Assembly: GCA_021202205.1 (NCBI GenBank)
Contig: JAJQDJ010000045.1
Location: forward strand, 1-7,220
DNA length: 7,220 bases
Reading direction: 5' to 3'
DNA from: Erysipelotrichaceae bacterium
GTDB taxonomy: Bacteria > Bacillota_I > Bacilli_A > Erysipelotrichales > Coprobacillaceae
Shown here: one piece after another, positions 1 through 5,905 of the stretch
How the letters are laid out: every line of letters starts with the position of its first letter
Numbering within the stretch: the stretch's first letter is position 1
Program-made: the position numbers and the translations under genes
Notes under the pieces: model-generated
The model's database searches: none
What the model was told of the DNA's origin: nothing
What the model saw: only the letters and a program-made list of their open reading frames with translations

Positions 1-12
1 ATATAATCCATG

Positions 13-18
13 TATAAT
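13..18 (+). promoter_or_regulatory. Possible -10 element of the first AEC gene
   Basis: TATAAT lies about 30 bases before the start codon at 50. A second TATAAT is at 2-7. The matching -35 region would fall outside the window, so the promoter cannot be confirmed. A ribosome binding site, AAAGGAG, follows at 34-40 with 9 bases to the ATG. Confidence 0.35.
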
Positions 19-49
19 AATCATGTAAGGGGTAAAGGAGAGATTTGTT

Positions 50-979
50 ATGGAAATGGCTATATTATTAATAGAACAAATTATAGAATTATTTATTATG
101 TTGTTATGTGGATTATTTTTAGTAAAGACAAATTTATTAAAAGAAAGAGATAGTCAAACACTATCAACATTACTACTATATATTGCAGCTCCTTGTGCCA
201 TTATTAATGCCTTTGCAGTAGAAATGAATCAAGAGACATTATTTGGCTTAGGTATTTCTTTTTTAGGAGCTATTCTTGTTCATATTATTCTTATTCCTGC
301 TTCAAGAATCATTTCTAAATTTTTTCATTTTAATGAAATTGAAGAAGCAACGCTGGTTTATTCAAATTCTGGGAACCTGATTATCCCTTTAGTAACTTCA
401 ATATTAGGCAGTGAATGGGTTTTATATACAAGTGGTTATATGATGGTCCAAACATTTTTGATTTGGACGCATGGAAAGAGTTTGATATGCAACAAAAAAG
501 AAATGAGTTTTAAGAATATATTTATGAATGTTGGAGTTGTTTCTATATTAGTAGGGTTAGTAATCTTTATATTCCAGATTCCTTTACCAAATCTTGTAAG
601 CGAAACAGTAGAAAAGATTAGCGCTATGATGGGCCCTTTAGCTATGATTATTATAGGTATGTTGATTGGTAAAACAGATATTAGAAAAGTATTTGTAAAT
701 AAAAGAATGTATTTGGTATCATTCTTTAGATTAATTGTTTTACCATTAGTTTGTATTTTAGTTATAAAAATATTAAATCTCGATGCTTTAAGTAGCAATG
801 CTTATCAAATCTTAATGATAACAACTCTAGCTACATGTGCTCCAGCTGCAGCTATGGTCACACAGTTTGCTCAGCTTTATCACCGTGATCAAAGATATGC
901 AAGCTTATTAAATATTATGACTGTATTATTTAGTATTGTCACTATGCCACTCATGATTATGATATATCAATTACTATAA
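50..979 (+). CDS. AEC family (auxin efflux carrier-like) transporter, intact
   Basis: This is a 309-aa, almost wholly hydrophobic protein, the usual size for bacterial AEC transporters, which are secondary carriers of small organic anions such as malate in the inner membrane. Family-type features are visible: the N-terminal segment ending LYIAAPCAIINAF, the central YSNSGNLIIPLV stretch at the start of the second half, and a C-terminal ATCAPAAAMV segment followed by a last helix ending MPLMIMIYQLL. About ten membrane segments are expected, with a charged loop (KTDIRKVFVNKR) between halves. The ATG at 50 is chosen because AAAGGAG at 34-40 is well spaced from it; the ATG at 56 is further away. 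It converges on a diverged paralogue (ending near 1009-1098), and the two share a hairpin. The substrate cannot be read from sequence. Family call firm, substrate unknown. Confidence 0.9.
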   Translation: MEMAILLIEQIIELFIMLLCGLFLVKTNLLKERDSQTLSTLLLYIAAPCAIINAFAVEMNQETLFGLGISFLGAILVHIILIPASRIISKFFHFNEIEEATLVYSNSGNLIIPLVTSILGSEWVLYTSGYMMVQTFLIWTHGKSLICNKKEMSFKNIFMNVGVVSILVGLVIFIFQIPLPNLVSETVEKISAMMGPLAMIIIGMLIGKTDIRKVFVNKRMYLVSFFRLIVLPLVCILVIKILNLDALSSNAYQILMITTLATCAPAAAMVTQFAQLYHRDQRYASLLNIMTVLFSIVTMPLMIMIYQLL

Positions 980-1006
980 AGGATGAACCATTATGTTTCA
1001 TCCTTT
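978..1006. terminator. Bidirectional hairpin terminator between convergent AEC genes
   Basis: The arms AAAGGATGAA (978-987) and TTCATCCTTT (997-1006) pair perfectly around a 9-base loop. The hairpin begins within the stop codon of the forward gene and ends just before the reconstructed original stop (1009-1011) of the reverse gene. The U-tracts are short, so it is a modest terminator, but its position between two convergent stops supports the call. Confidence 0.65.
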
Positions 1007-1054
1007 CATTATATAAACATAATAATGATTGTCATGATGATCATGGATAAAATA

Positions 1055-1154
1055 ATACTTAAAGAATTAGCATTCGCAACCATGGTTCCATCATAACCTA
1101 ACTTATACTTAAAGAATTAGCATTCGCAACCATGGTTCCATCATAACCTAACTT
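1055..1154. repeat. Perfect 50-bp tandem duplication, two copies
   Basis: Positions 1055-1104 and 1105-1154 are identical over all 50 bases, with different bases on either side. The unit lies in the coding 3' end of the reverse AEC gene. Fifty is not a multiple of three, so the second copy shifts the frame and brings in a TAG at 1098-1100. The lack of any sequence difference suggests a recent event or an assembly artefact. Two copies with no spacer do not make a CRISPR. Confidence 0.97.
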
Positions 1155-1955
1155 TCTAGCATAAATTGATGATACGGATACCAAAGGTCCAAAATAAGTA
1201 ATTATAAAAACTTTTTTGGCTATGGAAGCAATAGGTAATAACATCGTTATTACCGACAATAAAAGAGCACAAATCAATCTTATACCAATAATAGAAAACA
1301 TTTTCCTATCCTTTAAATCTATTTCTAATTTCAAGCCAAACATTATCATCACCAAATATGCATTAACGGATCCGATTGTTCCTGTTATGTTCACAATGAT
1401 ATTAGGTAAACTCAAATGCAAACATGCCATCAAAAAAATAAAGATATACACATCAAAACATACAGACGATAATAATTTCTTTATAAATGCACTAATATCA
1501 AAATGAGTTTCTTTATAAACAATAGATGAAACTATTGTATAAGTTAGTCCCATAGCCATCATCGTATTTGTAATATTAAAAGATGTTAAATACATAACAG
1601 CCGTATTATCAAAACGTGCTTTAATATAAGGCAATACAAAATTACCTACATCATATCCAGAACATGCTATCATATAGGTTCCTCGCTGAAGCTTAGATTC
1701 TTTATATGTTATTAAATAAGAAAATAACATTGTAAAGATATTAACAAATAAACCTATAAACATACAAAAAATAAGCATATAAGACATTTCGATACCAATA
1801 GCACTTGATAAAAAAATACAAGGCAATATAAAATTTACTATAATTTTTTCTAACGGATAAACATATTCCTTTTTTAATAATTGGATTTGTTTAAGCATAT
1901 AAGTTATCCCTGTAATACCTAAATAAAATAATGTTTTATATATTACTGAAATCAT
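1098..1955 (-). CDS. AEC family transporter, C-terminus lost through 50-bp duplication
   Basis: The present frame gives 285 aa of an AEC-type membrane transporter, a diverged paralogue of the gene at 50-979. Similar landmarks are present: NFILPCIFLSSAIGIEM near the N-terminus, CSGYDVGNFVLPYI in the middle and FGPLVSVSSIYARKLGYDG near the end. The last residues run into the second copy of the 50-bp repeat and stop at TAG 1098-1100. With one repeat removed the frame continues with ILSMIIMTIIIMFI to TAA at 1009-1011, giving 298 aa with the final hydrophobic helix aligned to that of the neighbour. The start at 1955 has AGGGAG (1962-1967) 6 bases upstream. The truncated protein lacks the last membrane helix and may be inactive. 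Substrate unknown. It could equally be annotated as a pseudogene. Confidence 0.85.
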   Translation of the reverse strand: MISVIYKTLFYLGITGITYMLKQIQLLKKEYVYPLEKIIVNFILPCIFLSSAIGIEMSYMLIFCMFIGLFVNIFTMLFSYLITYKESKLQRGTYMIACSGYDVGNFVLPYIKARFDNTAVMYLTSFNITNTMMAMGLTYTIVSSIVYKETHFDISAFIKKLLSSVCFDVYIFIFLMACLHLSLPNIIVNITGTIGSVNAYLVMIMFGLKLEIDLKDRKMFSIIGIRLICALLLSVITMLLPIASIAKKVFIITYFGPLVSVSSIYARKLGYDGTMVANANSLSIS

Positions 1956-1978
1956 ATTTATCTCCCTAAATTGATTTC

Positions 1979-2008
1979 AGTATACCATAATTATAAAAAG
2001 AATGTTAA
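1979..2008 (-). promoter_or_regulatory. Promoter of the reverse AEC gene
   Basis: On the minus strand, TTAACA (2003-2008) is followed after 18 bases by TATACT (1979-1984), with TG one base upstream of the -10 (extended -10). Transcription would begin about 15-20 bases before the start codon at 1955. The region overlaps the likely promoter of the oppositely oriented HAD gene. Confidence 0.55.
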
Positions 2009-2018
2009 AATAATTATG
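1986..2018. repeat. AT-rich inverted repeat in the divergent promoter region
   Basis: CATAATTAT (1986-1994) and ATAATTATG (2010-2018) are perfect inverted arms separated by 15 bases. They lie between the start regions of the reverse AEC gene and the HAD gene. This could be a regulator-binding site, but AT-rich arms of this length also arise by chance. Confidence 0.35.
2003..2011 (+). promoter_or_regulatory. Possible extended -10 promoter of the HAD/DUF5131 operon
   Basis: TGTTAAAAT fits an extended -10 (TGn plus TAAAAT) about 24 bases before the start codon at 2035. No good -35 is seen at the right distance, so the call is weak. Confidence 0.3.
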
Positions 2019-2034
2019 AAAGCGAGGAAATAAT

Positions 2035-2799
2035 ATGATGAAGATATTCTTTTTTGATATTGATGGAACTTTAGCTATGAACAAAGAAGTTCCTGAAAGT
2101 AATATGCAAGCATTAAAATCATTAAAAGATAAAGGTTATTTAACATTTATTTGTTCTGGTAGAGCACCTTTTTATGCCTCTAAATTATTTGGTGATTTGG
2201 TAAGTGGTTATGTGTGTTGTAATGGTCGATATATTTTATATAATAATGAGAAACTCCATGGTGAAGCATTTAATGAAGAAGAATTAAAGTATTATTTAGA
2301 TAAAATAAAAAAATTAGATGCAGGAGCAATGTTAGTATCCGATGATAAGTCTTATTTATTTCATGCTAATGACAAGCAAAAAGAAACATTAATCAAAGAA
2401 TATGGTGAAAACCATATTGGTGATGAATCTTTAAATCATCCTTTTTATACATTTGATTTGTTGTATACATCATTAGACCAAAGAGATGCTTTGATTGAGA
2501 CTTTTAAAGATGCATTAGTGATTAATGATCATGGTGGGCATGGTTCTACCGATTGTTCGACGATTAACTTTGATAAAGGTAGTGCTATTAAGTATTTATT
2601 AGAATATTTTGATATTGATATCAATGATTCTTATGCTTTTGGTGATGGTTATAATGATCAGGCCATGTTTAGAGAAGCGGGACATAAAATAGCGATGGGT
2701 AATGCTGTTGATGTATTAAAAGAAAAAGCAACTTATATTACAGCAAATATTGAATATGAAGGTATCATGAAAGCATTGATTCATGAGAATGTATTATAA
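2035..2799 (+). CDS. Cof-type HAD-IIB family hydrolase (sugar-phosphate/FMN-type phosphatase)
   Basis: This 254-aa cytoplasmic protein has all four HAD motifs. Motif I is FFDIDGTL with nucleophile D8 and acid/base D10. Motif II is ICSGR with S41. The motif III lysine is K181 in FDKGSAI. Motif IV is FGDGYNDQAMF with D204, N207 and D208. The insert between motifs II and III (about residues 80-170) is the type IIB cap, and the length is normal for the Cof family. Such enzymes remove phosphate from small metabolites such as sugar phosphates, FMN or pyridoxal phosphate with Mg2+; the substrate cannot be told from sequence. GAGG at 2024-2027 is 7 bases from the ATG at 2035; the ATG at 2038 is also possible. 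The stop overlaps the start of the next gene, so the two are probably translated together. Confidence 0.92.
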   Translation: MMKIFFFDIDGTLAMNKEVPESNMQALKSLKDKGYLTFICSGRAPFYASKLFGDLVSGYVCCNGRYILYNNEKLHGEAFNEEELKYYLDKIKKLDAGAMLVSDDKSYLFHANDKQKETLIKEYGENHIGDESLNHPFYTFDLLYTSLDQRDALIETFKDALVINDHGGHGSTDCSTINFDKGSAIKYLLEYFDIDINDSYAFGDGYNDQAMFREAGHKIAMGNAVDVLKEKATYITANIEYEGIMKALIHENVL

Positions 2800-3716
2800 T
2801 GCATGATATTTGGAATCCTTGGCATGGCTGTTATAAGAAAAGTGAGGGTTGTCAGAATTGTTATATGTATACCTTGGATAAAAGAAATGATAAAGATGGC
2901 TCTGTTATTTATAGAACAAATAATTTTGATTATCCTTTATCAAAAAATAGACAAGGTTTATATAAGATACAAAGTGGCGAATTGATAAGAGTATGCATGA
3001 CTTCAGATTTCTTTTTAGAAGAAGCCGATAAATGGCATGGTGAAGCATGGAAGATTATCAAGGAACGTAGTGATGTGAAGTTTTACTTACTAACAAAAAG
3101 AGCACAACGTATCAAGCAGTGCTTACCTAAACACTGGTATGAAGGCTATGACAATGTTATACTTAATGTCACTTGTGAAAACCAACAAAGAGCAGATGAA
3201 CGCATTCCAATACTTTATGATATTCCTGCTAAACATAAAGGAATCATGTGTGCACCATTAATTAGTCCTATTGATATATCAAAATATATGCATAGCTCAC
3301 CATTAGAACAAATTATTGTTGGTGGAGAAAACTATGAAGGATCTCGCCCTTGTCACTATGAATGGGTATTAGATTTATATAAGCAAGCAAGAAGAAATAA
3401 TATAACTTTTGCATTTATTGAAACGGGTACGTATTTTGTAAAAGACAATAAGATGTACTATATACCTTCTAAGGATAGACAAAGTGAATTGGCTTATAAG
3501 TCTAAATTACAATATCAAGGTAAAGAAATATCTTATCATTTAACTTATCATGATTTAGAAATAACAAAATCATATGAACCTATCTATTTAGAAGAATGTA
3601 TTCAATGTGGGTCAAGGTTGATATGTAATGGAGCTGATCCCACTAAACATTATGATGAACATATTTATACATTAGAAGAAATGAAGGAATATGATAAGCA
3701 TTTTAGAAACGTTTAA
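2799..3716 (+). CDS. DUF5131 / phage Gp37-Gp68 family protein with three-cysteine motif
   Basis: This 305-aa protein matches the DUF5131 (phage gp37/gp68) family throughout. It opens with WNPWHGC, then S15 and GCQNCYM, giving C11-x6-C18-x2-C21, a radical-SAM-like cysteine cluster. Later family landmarks are VCMTSDFFLEEADKW, FYLLTKRAQRI, NVTCENQ, APLISPID, IIVGGENYEGSRPC and FAFIETGTYF. The C-terminal region adds C267-x2-C270-x5-C276 with H284 and H288, which could hold a metal ion; I do not know it as a standard part of the family. An iron-sulfur or nucleic-acid-related role has been suggested for relatives, but the function is not established. The start ATG overlaps the HAD stop (TAATG) and has no clear ribosome binding site of its own, which implies translational coupling. 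No phage genes surround it. Family call is strong, function unknown. Confidence 0.85.
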   Translation: MHDIWNPWHGCYKKSEGCQNCYMYTLDKRNDKDGSVIYRTNNFDYPLSKNRQGLYKIQSGELIRVCMTSDFFLEEADKWHGEAWKIIKERSDVKFYLLTKRAQRIKQCLPKHWYEGYDNVILNVTCENQQRADERIPILYDIPAKHKGIMCAPLISPIDISKYMHSSPLEQIIVGGENYEGSRPCHYEWVLDLYKQARRNNITFAFIETGTYFVKDNKMYYIPSKDRQSELAYKSKLQYQGKEISYHLTYHDLEITKSYEPIYLEECIQCGSRLICNGADPTKHYDEHIYTLEEMKEYDKHFRNV

Positions 3717-3743
3717 ATCCCCTAACAATTTGTTGGGGGATTT
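3715..3743. terminator. Strong bidirectional hairpin terminator
   Basis: The arms 3715-3727 and 3731-3743 form a 13-bp stem (one G-U pair) with a GC-rich core, CCCCT against GGGGG, and a 3-base loop. The outer AAAT/ATTT pairs supply U-runs in both directions. It lies between the stop of the DUF5131 gene and the stop of the leftward operon at 3745, and so serves both. Confidence 0.85.
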
Positions 3744-3744
3744 A

Positions 3745-3969
3745 CTATAAAACAAGAGATATTTTCACAAAGATAAATGATATGATAGCAGCAATAGGGA
3801 TATATACAATCATACCAAGGATTCTTCTAACTAAAATTGTTTTCCATGACTTAATATAAGGAATATCAATTATTTCAGGAATAATCCATGACTTTTGACT
3901 TACCCAAAGTCTATCAATCACAATTCCATCAAACCAATTACCAATTACTAATATCAAATATAACTCCAT
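3745..3969 (-). CDS. C-terminal half of a split small membrane protein
   Basis: The 74-codon frame starts at an ATG at 3969 with no recognisable ribosome binding site. It holds a hydrophobic segment with GNWFDGIVIDRLWV, a short soluble loop (IPEIIDIPYIKSWKT) and a C-terminal membrane helix (about residues 50-72). The same frame runs upstream without interruption (DFKIAF) to a TAA at 3988-3990. On the other side of that codon, also in the same frame, lies the gene 3988-4233. The two are therefore best read as halves of one protein of about 162 codons. This half would be made only by read-through or by restart at 3969. I associate the NWFDGIVIDRLWV region with small uncharacterised membrane proteins of Firmicutes, from memory only. 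Function unknown. Confidence 0.55.
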   Translation of the reverse strand: MELYLILVIGNWFDGIVIDRLWVSQKSWIIPEIIDIPYIKSWKTILVRRILGMIVYIPIAAIISFIFVKISLVL

Positions 3970-3987
3970 AAATGCTATTTTAAAATC

Positions 3988-4233
3988 TTACCTTTTATTC
4001 ACTATAACAATAAATATAAAAAGCAATATTATCAGCACCACAATGAACCATGTATAAAATACTTTTTCCTTTTTATTGACAATTTTCTCGTCTCCTAGTC
4101 CCAATTCATACATTTTATCTTTCACAGGTTTTGGATAGAAAAACAAGCAATTAACAGGATTATTTTTCTTTACTGCCTTCACCATTAACACATATACAAG
4201 ACAATATATAATAATTTCATATACAAGTTTCAT
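3988..4233 (-). CDS. N-terminal half of a split small membrane protein
   Basis: This 81-aa frame has an N-terminal hydrophobic segment (about 4-20), a basic soluble loop containing NNPVNCLFFYPKPVKDK, and a second membrane helix (about 57-79) ending VNKR and stop. The start at 4233 is well supported: AGGAG at 4243-4247, 9 bases upstream. The start lies 17 bases after the methyltransferase stop, and the ribosome binding site fills that gap, so the genes are surely co-transcribed. The frame continues beyond the TAA into the C-terminal half, so the product made here is probably a fragment. It might still insert in the membrane. The family is not named with confidence and the function is unknown. 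Confidence 0.65.
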   Translation of the reverse strand: MKLVYEIIIYCLVYVLMVKAVKKNNPVNCLFFYPKPVKDKMYELGLGDEKIVNKKEKVFYTWFIVVLIILLFIFIVIVNKR

Positions 4234-4250
4234 TTATAGTTACTCCTCGT

Positions 4251-5069
4251 TTATTTTCTTCCAATCAACATACGGGAATTTCCCAGCATCATCATTGCTG
4301 CACGACTTTCTGATTCAAATACAAGTTCTGACATATTAACCAATTGTACTTCCTGATAGCCCATGTCACGCAACTTTTGGGCAAATGCCTCCATATCACC
4401 ATACAATTTAGGCTTCATGGCATCATTAATAGCGAATACGCCACCCTTTTTTAAAACACGCAAACTCTCCATAATTAACTCATGCACATCTGAGCCCATG
4501 ATATTATGATACACATAATTGCTTATAACAGCATCAAAAGATTCATCGGCAAAATCAAGTTTATTTGCATCTCCCTTTTGGAAAATACATTGCGAAGCAA
4601 CGCCTTCAGAAGCTGCATTTTTCTCACATAGAGCCTTGCTGTAGTCCCACATTTTACCCCAATAATCAATACCAACAACTTTTGTTTGTGGCCATGTGAG
4701 TGCAGCTCGAATACTTAATGGTCCAGAACCACAACCGACTTCTAATAATGTTCCATTACCGTCATAACCCAAGAGCGAAAGCATAGTCTGATGACCTTTT
4801 TCCATCATTCCGCCTCTACCAAAAGCATATTGCCTACGTATCCATTCCATCCAGCCAATAAAAGCTATTGATGCTATTAGATCAATAATCAAAATAATCC
4901 CTAATACAGTCATATGAAATACTTTAAATGACAATATAGTTAAAATCAAAACCACAAATACTTTACCACCCATCATATAAAATACAGGAAATGACATCCA
5001 TGTACCATAATTTTCTCCATGAGTTCCTAGGTGTATCCTAGATTGTATCTTGTTTATTTGTTTATCCAT
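4251..5069 (-). CDS. Membrane-anchored class I SAM-dependent methyltransferase
   Basis: With the start at 5069 the protein has 272 aa. Residues about 27-48 and 55-74 form two hydrophobic helices with a short turn, anchoring a cytoplasmic C-terminal enzyme domain. That domain has the SAM-binding loop LLEVGCGSGPLS (108-119), the acidic residue D135 in VVGIDYWG, D167 in KGDANKLDF, FDAVISNYVYHN (178-189) and RVLKKGGVFAINDA. The methyl acceptor is unknown; the anchor suggests a lipid or other membrane-bound target. A longer frame reaches 5138, but its first codons lie across the promoter (5110-5138), so that start is excluded. AGGAG at 5080-5084 is 10 bases from 5069, while the ATG at 5078 is only one base from it. 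It heads an operon with the split membrane protein. Its base composition appears somewhat less AT-rich than its neighbours, possibly a sign of transfer. Confidence 0.85.
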   Translation of the reverse strand: MDKQINKIQSRIHLGTHGENYGTWMSFPVFYMMGGKVFVVLILTILSFKVFHMTVLGIILIIDLIASIAFIGWMEWIRRQYAFGRGGMMEKGHQTMLSLLGYDGNGTLLEVGCGSGPLSIRAALTWPQTKVVGIDYWGKMWDYSKALCEKNAASEGVASQCIFQKGDANKLDFADESFDAVISNYVYHNIMGSDVHELIMESLRVLKKGGVFAINDAMKPKLYGDMEAFAQKLRDMGYQEVQLVNMSELVFESESRAAMMMLGNSRMLIGRK

Positions 5070-5079
5070 AGTATTCATT

Positions 5080-5084
5080 CTCCT
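5080..5084 (-). promoter_or_regulatory. Ribosome binding site fixing the methyltransferase start
   Basis: AGGAG on the minus strand (inside AAAAGGAGA) sits 10 bases before the ATG at 5069. The upstream ATG at 5078 is one base away and cannot use it, so translation should begin at 5069. Confidence 0.75.
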
Positions 5085-5090
5085 TTTATA

Positions 5091-5106
5091 GTTAGCTATT
5101 GCTAAC
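5091..5106. promoter_or_regulatory. Palindromic operator O1 in the methyltransferase promoter
   Basis: GTTAGC-TATT-GCTAAC is a perfect 6+6 inverted repeat. It covers roughly the transcription start to +13 of the methyltransferase promoter, whose -10 is at 5110-5115. A protein bound here should block transcription. The same half-sites recur at 5189-5198 and 5877-5892 around the TetR-family gene, which is the obvious candidate to bind them. Confidence 0.8.
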
Positions 5107-5109
5107 TTG

Positions 5110-5138
5110 ATTATACTATTCTCAGAACAAAAAAACAA
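5110..5138 (-). promoter_or_regulatory. Promoter of the methyltransferase operon
   Basis: On the minus strand, TTGTTT (5133-5138) is followed after exactly 17 bases by a perfect TATAAT (5110-5115). The start would be near 5103, inside operator O1, leaving a leader of about 35 bases before the start codon at 5069. Confidence 0.8.
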
Positions 5139-5152
5139 GAATAAATTTCATA

Positions 5153-5182
5153 TTGACAATTATATTCCTCGTTTGATATGAT
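5153..5182 (+). promoter_or_regulatory. Promoter of the TetR-family regulator gene
   Basis: A consensus TTGACA (5153-5158) is followed after 18 bases by TATGAT (5177-5182), with TG one base upstream of the -10. Transcription should begin near 5189, at the centre of operator O2. It is back to back with the methyltransferase promoter, whose -35 ends at 5138, only 14 bases away. Confidence 0.8.
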
Positions 5183-5206
5183 AACAGTGTTAGCTAACAT
5201 TGTTAT
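5181..5206. promoter_or_regulatory. Palindromic operator O2 in the regulator's own promoter
   Basis: The core GTTAGCTAAC (5189-5198) is a perfect palindrome, and the symmetry extends outward to ATAACA at 5181-5186 and TGTTAT at 5201-5206 with only one mismatched pair of positions. It overlaps the end of the -10 element and the start point, which fits autorepression. The half-site is that of O1 and O3, but the two halves overlap instead of being separated by four bases. Confidence 0.8.
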
Positions 5207-5213
5207 TTATTGT

Positions 5214-5221
5214 AAAGGGGG
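5214..5221 (+). promoter_or_regulatory. Ribosome binding site deciding a TTG start
   Basis: AAAGGGGG lies 7 bases before a TTG codon at 5229. No ATG is suitably placed, and the upstream ATG at 5178 overlaps the -10 element, so TTG is the likely start of the regulator. Confidence 0.75.
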
Positions 5222-5228
5222 TCTATAT

Positions 5229-5840
5229 TTGAACGACACACAAGAAAAAATATTAAGCTGTGCTATGGATGAATTCTTAGAAAAAGGGTTTTTAAATGCT
5301 TCGCTTCGTCATATTGTTAAAAAAGCTGGTGTTACCACTGGTGCATTTTATCGTTATTATGATAGTAAAGAAATATTGTTTGAAGCATTAGTAGATGAAC
5401 ACGCACAGCATATTTTGGATTTATATGATCAAGCAGTTGATAATTTAGAAAAATTATCGGGAAACAATCAAACACGTCAAATGGCCGATATAACAGATGA
5501 TTGTATTATGTTGATGCTTGATTATGTTTATGATCATTATGATGCATTCAAATTATTATTACAATGTTCTAAGGGAACCCAATATGATCAATTTACACAT
5601 CAGCTGGTTATGAGAGAAGTTAAATCCACACAAAATTATATCAAGACATTAAATGATATGGGACATCATATGAATCCTATTTCAGATAATCTTATTCATA
5701 TTATTGCAAGTGGTATGTTTTCAAGTATGTTTGAAGTTGTTATTCATGATATGCCTCTAAGTGATGCAAAAGAGTATGTTAAACAATTAAGAAGATTTTA
5801 TAGTGCAGGTTGGGAAGAACTATTAGGTGTTTTATTTTGA
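5229..5840 (+). CDS. TetR/AcrR family transcriptional regulator
   Basis: From the TTG start the protein has 203 aa, a usual TetR size. The N-terminal DNA-binding domain is clear: helix 1 with ILSCAMDEFLEKGF (8-21), then the helix-turn-helix SLRHIVKKAGVTTGAFYRYY (25-44), followed by the typical DSKEILFEALV (45-55). Residues 56-203 form the helical ligand-binding and dimer domain, whose inducer cannot be told. An in-frame ATG at 5178 lies on the -10 element, so that longer start is rejected. The gene sits between the methyltransferase operon and the ABC gene, and three like palindromes flank these units. It is therefore likely to repress itself, the methyltransferase operon and the ABC gene until it binds an inducer. 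No terminator is seen after it, so some transcription may continue into the ABC gene. Confidence 0.92.
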   Translation: MNDTQEKILSCAMDEFLEKGFLNASLRHIVKKAGVTTGAFYRYYDSKEILFEALVDEHAQHILDLYDQAVDNLEKLSGNNQTRQMADITDDCIMLMLDYVYDHYDAFKLLLQCSKGTQYDQFTHQLVMREVKSTQNYIKTLNDMGHHMNPISDNLIHIIASGMFSSMFEVVIHDMPLSDAKEYVKQLRRFYSAGWEELLGVLF

Positions 5841-5876
5841 AAAATCAATAGATTTCTCAATCAATTTTAATTTTTA

Positions 5877-5892
5877 GTTAGCTTATGCTAAC
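5877..5892. promoter_or_regulatory. Palindromic operator O3 before the ABC transporter gene
   Basis: GTTAGC-TTAT-GCTAAC is a perfect 6+6 inverted repeat with the same half-sites and 4-base spacer as O1. It ends one base before the AGAGGAG ribosome binding site of the ABC gene. The promoter upstream (5841-5876) is not clear; TTTAAT at 5866-5871 could be a -10, which would put O3 at the start of transcription. Confidence 0.75.
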
Positions 5893-5893
5893 A

Positions 5894-5899
5894 GAGGAG
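5894..5899 (+). promoter_or_regulatory. Ribosome binding site fixing the ABC gene start
   Basis: GAGGAG lies 6 bases before the ATG at 5906. The earlier in-frame ATG at 5885 is inside operator O3 and upstream of this site, so it is not the start. Confidence 0.75.
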
Positions 5900-5905
5900 A
5901 AAAAA

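Larger units (their letters stand above)
3745..4233 (-). pseudogene. Four-helix membrane protein gene interrupted by one in-frame TAA
   Basis: Read as one frame from ATG 4233 to TAG 3745-3747, this is 162 codons with a single internal stop, TAA at 3988-3990, following VNKR and preceding DFKIAF. The joined product would have helices near residues 4-20, 57-79, 86-102 and 135-158, a coherent small membrane protein. No frameshift is needed; one base change (for example AAA to TAA) accounts for the break. It follows the methyltransferase gene by 17 bases and is probably in its operon. Confidence 0.6.

Noticed and set aside
436..798. Open frame of 120 codons on the minus strand inside the first AEC gene
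   Set aside because: It lies wholly antisense to a well-supported transporter gene, has no recognisable domain, and is explained by AT-rich coding bias.
1055..1154. CRISPR-like repeat pair
   Set aside because: There are only two copies, directly joined without a spacer, and they are coding sequence of the transporter.
1216..1506. Open frame of 96 codons on the plus strand inside the reverse AEC gene
   Set aside because: It is antisense to the transporter and its composition reflects the hydrophobic codons of the real gene; no family features.
1971..1997. TTGATT and TATAAA as the HAD operon promoter
   Set aside because: The spacer is only 15 bases, shorter than workable for a sigma-A promoter; the extended -10 at 2003-2011 is preferred.
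2803..2985. Open frame of 60 codons overlapping the start of the DUF5131 gene
   Set aside because: The overlapping frame carries the conserved WNPWHGC and cysteine motifs, so this one is a shadow.
5842..5855. Small hairpin AAATC-AATA-GATTT after the regulator gene as a terminator
   Set aside because: The stem has five mostly A-T pairs and no U-tract, too weak to call a terminator.
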